Assembly (NCBI RefSeq): GCF_027172205.1
Contig: NC_070603.1
Location: 36,094,501-36,158,500, forward strand
Origin: Podarcis raffonei
Taxonomy: Eukaryota; Chordata; Lepidosauria; Squamata; Lacertidae
Length of the DNA: 64,000 bases
Direction: 5' to 3'
In this document: positions 37,857 through 64,000 of the stretch, piece after piece
Position numbering within the stretch: the first letter of the stretch is position 1
How the letters are laid out: each line of letters begins with the position of its first letter
Position numbers and translations under genes: made by a program
The notes under the pieces: model-generated
The model's database searches: none
What the model saw: only the letters and a program-made list of their open reading frames with translations
What the model was told of the DNA's origin: nothing

Positions 37857-37932
37857 GGGTAGGGTGAATGGAAGAATGGAAACATGAAAAATGCTATGAT
37901 GTATAGAGATGACCAGATAGTACTACTCCTAA

Positions 37933-45283
<7,351 letters not shown>

Positions 45284-46420
45284 GAAGGAGGCAAATCTGC
45301 AGTGTGCTTCCCTGACAATAGTTCCCTGGATTAACCCTTCCTAATAACTGAGCCTCTTATGCTTGGAATTGGAATGGCTATAGAGGATGAAACTTGTTCA
45401 TTCTGGTTTAGAAGTTCTCAGCCTTTTAGTGGGGTTAATGCTATATTCATATAGATTTTGACTGTTCTAAATAGAAGGCAGCCTCTTGTGTTCTTTGAAA
45501 ACAAACTTGGCACTCTAAGCATTTGATGGGGCAAAATATGATTTGAAATTTTAGGATTGCTATGTATTTGAATTCAATCCTAATCCAGCAACCACATATT
45601 ATTCTATCTTTGCTGTAGTTCAGTATTGCATTGCAGAGAAATTGGTTATAGTAACTTAGGCACTGCCAGCACAGCCTGCAGACGATGCAGTGGACAGGGG
45701 ATATCATGTCATTTGATTCTCCCTGTAATTAATATGGGAGCTTTTTGCTGGCATTCACACTATCCATGCTCAAGAGGAAATTGTGGGAGAACCAGACATC
45801 ATGAGACCACCCAGAAATACAACAGATTTTAGTTTCTTTTTGTATCCTTTATCAGCATACTTGTTTACCTTTTCCCTCAAGAAAGGACAAAAACTTGGTC
45901 CAAACACAGTTCACATTGAAGAATGGGCTTCTTAATCTTGGAGCAGCTGTCGGGCCCTTCAAGTTTTCATTTCTAATTTAATTAGAATGTGAAAGTCTTT
46001 GATCATCAATGTGCCAAGAGAGTCACTGAATAAGCTAGATAGAGCAGGATGCTAAAGAATTTGATAGACTCCAGTTACTGATCTTGGCCGAATACATGGG
46101 GGTTGGATCCTGCAAGCAGGGTTCTGCTCATGGATTGCTCCTGCTGATAGAAGGGCAGGGGGAGATAATGTCCACTGATTTCCTCTTTTGCCTGCAATCT
46201 CCTGTGTGCTTCCTGAAAATCTGCTCTGGAGGGAAACCAGTGAACTTGTCCCCTACTTCTGCCTGCTCTGAAACAAAGCCACTGCCTAGTTATGGGGTTA
46301 TTTTTTAAAAAACCTTGTTATTGATGTTTTAAGTCATTTTTATCATTAACTGTTAATATTATTGAAGAAGTTTCTGTATGCACTAAATAAAAAAAAATGC
46401 TTTGATAAATCTTTTAATGT
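45284..46420 (+). other. CDK3: Probable CDK3 3' untranslated region
   Basis: About 1.1 kb of non-coding sequence after the stop codon. A canonical AATAAA at 46386-46391, just before an A-run, is a plausible end. CDK3 and EVPL converge, and only about 450 bp would separate their 3' ends. Confidence 0.5.
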
Positions 46421-46849
46421 AACTTGCTGGTTCTCAAATGTCCTTACTGACAAGAGTGCCTATGATGGGAAAATCTTTTACACCGCGGTCATTTTTGCTA
46501 ATATTGAATGCATGGTATACAGAAAGAATCTAGAACCCCTTTTGCCATTTTGAGCTCCAGCCCTCACGGTTATCAAGGGAATGAAATGTTCTCTGTGTGT
46601 TGTACATCAGTCTTGCTTGCCTTTTATTGCCCATAGTCCTGCTCTGACCCGACCATTAGATTTCTGATAAAGTGTATTCTTTGGCCATGAATCCCCATGT
46701 AACCTTCTGCACTGTTGTTCTCCATAGTTGTATAATGTTCATTTTATGGGGTCCATTCTTTAGCACAGCCCGTTGCGATTTACTCATGGTTAGGATCCTA
46801 ATGTGCACACAGGAACCGTCCCAACTTTTTAAAAGATAACTAAAGGAGC

Positions 46850-47406
46850 CTGTTCAATCTTTTAACTTTTTTATTGCATGCATGACAACCATCTAACTCA
46901 AAGCTCCTTGATACACAACCCTTTAAACTTGCCATGAAGGCACAGAGTAAAAGTTTCCCAAGCATATCTGTTTATTTTTAAAATCCCATTTATTTCCCTA
47001 TAGTATACAGCAGGGGTTCCCAAACTGGTCCCTGGACCACTAGTGGTCCATAAGCTTCATTCGGGTGGCCTGCAGCATTTCTGTAAAAATACAATGAAAA
47101 ATCATCTAGCACAGCACATCACAATTGCTACAACAGGCAGATAAATCATTAAGAGATCTGCAAAGACCCTCAACATTTTTCAAGTGGTCCATGGGGTGGG
47201 GTGGGGAAGTTTGGGAACCACTGCTATGCAGTAACTCCTGCATTAGAACCCTTCTACCTTCAGAAATGCATCTTAAAGGTGCATTGCTGCCTTGTTATAG
47301 TGAAGTAAGACTAGCAATCTAGAATAGCACACAGCCATTTAGAACTGCCAGGCACTCTGTTCATCTGTGGACAGTATATGAGCTCTGTTGAGGATTTCTT
47401 ATTTTC
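46850..47406 (-). other. EVPL: Probable EVPL 3' untranslated region
   Basis: Minus-strand AATAAA hexamers occur at 46989-46994, 46971-46976 and 46870-46875. Any of these could end the transcript. A hAT-like MITE (47011-47223) lies inside, so it would be transcribed as part of the 3' UTR whichever site is used. Confidence 0.5.
47011..47223. mobile_element. hAT-like MITE in the EVPL 3' UTR
   Basis: Starts caggggttcccaaactgg and ends aagtttgggaaccactg, an inverted repeat of hAT type. Flanked by imperfect 8-bp duplications gtatacag (47003-47010) and ctatgcag (47224-47231). No transposase. Confidence 0.8.

Positions 47407-64000
<16,594 letters not shown>

Overview
The window is a stretch of vertebrate, almost certainly squamate reptile (lizard or snake), chromosome. 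It carries four conserved protein-coding genes in the order and orientation known from mammals (human 17q25): ACOX1 (minus), TEN1 (plus), CDK3 (plus) and EVPL (minus, cut off by the right edge). The squamate call rests on four tRNA-derived SINEs of the Sauria type with clear target-site duplications, on lizard-style LINE 3' ends with ATT-repeat tails, and on protein divergence typical of a reptile against mammals. A lacertid-like lizard is possible, but the species cannot be named from the sequence alone.

Layout: 1-640 has no gene. 640-28100 is ACOX1 on the minus strand: 14 coding positions, with a duplicated, mutually exclusive exon 3, encoding peroxisomal acyl-CoA oxidase 1. 28060-28640 is a CpG-rich head-to-head promoter shared by ACOX1 and TEN1. 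30220-34007 holds the three coding exons of TEN1, the small OB-fold subunit of the CTC1-STN1-TEN1 telomere complex. 37975-45283 holds seven coding exons of CDK3, a PSTAIRE cyclin-dependent kinase. 47407-62976 holds 14 exons of EVPL (envoplakin, a cornified-envelope plakin); its 5' exons lie beyond the window. CDK3 and EVPL converge tail to tail at about 46.4-47.0 kb. Coding phase was followed across every junction, and all four frames stay open.

The introns and spacers hold repeats: Sauria-type SINEs, MIR/CORE-like SINEs, a second tRNA-derived SINE, L2/CR1-like and L1-like LINE fragments, TA-flanked short DNA transposons with terminal inverted repeats, a hAT-like MITE, and microsatellites. 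No LTR retrovirus, Polinton, CRISPR array or functional tRNA/rRNA gene was recognised.

The genes do not form a pathway. ACOX1 does peroxisomal beta-oxidation, TEN1 telomere maintenance, CDK3 cell-cycle entry and EVPL epidermal barrier building. The most interesting observations are the exon 3 pair of ACOX1 with a transposon 36 bases from one donor site, the in-frame upstream ATG and AKL tail of ACOX1, the twin E-boxes in the shared promoter, a roughly 59-residue super-repeat in the EVPL rod, and a GC-AG intron in EVPL. I found no convincing new biological system; this is mostly an ordinary conserved locus.
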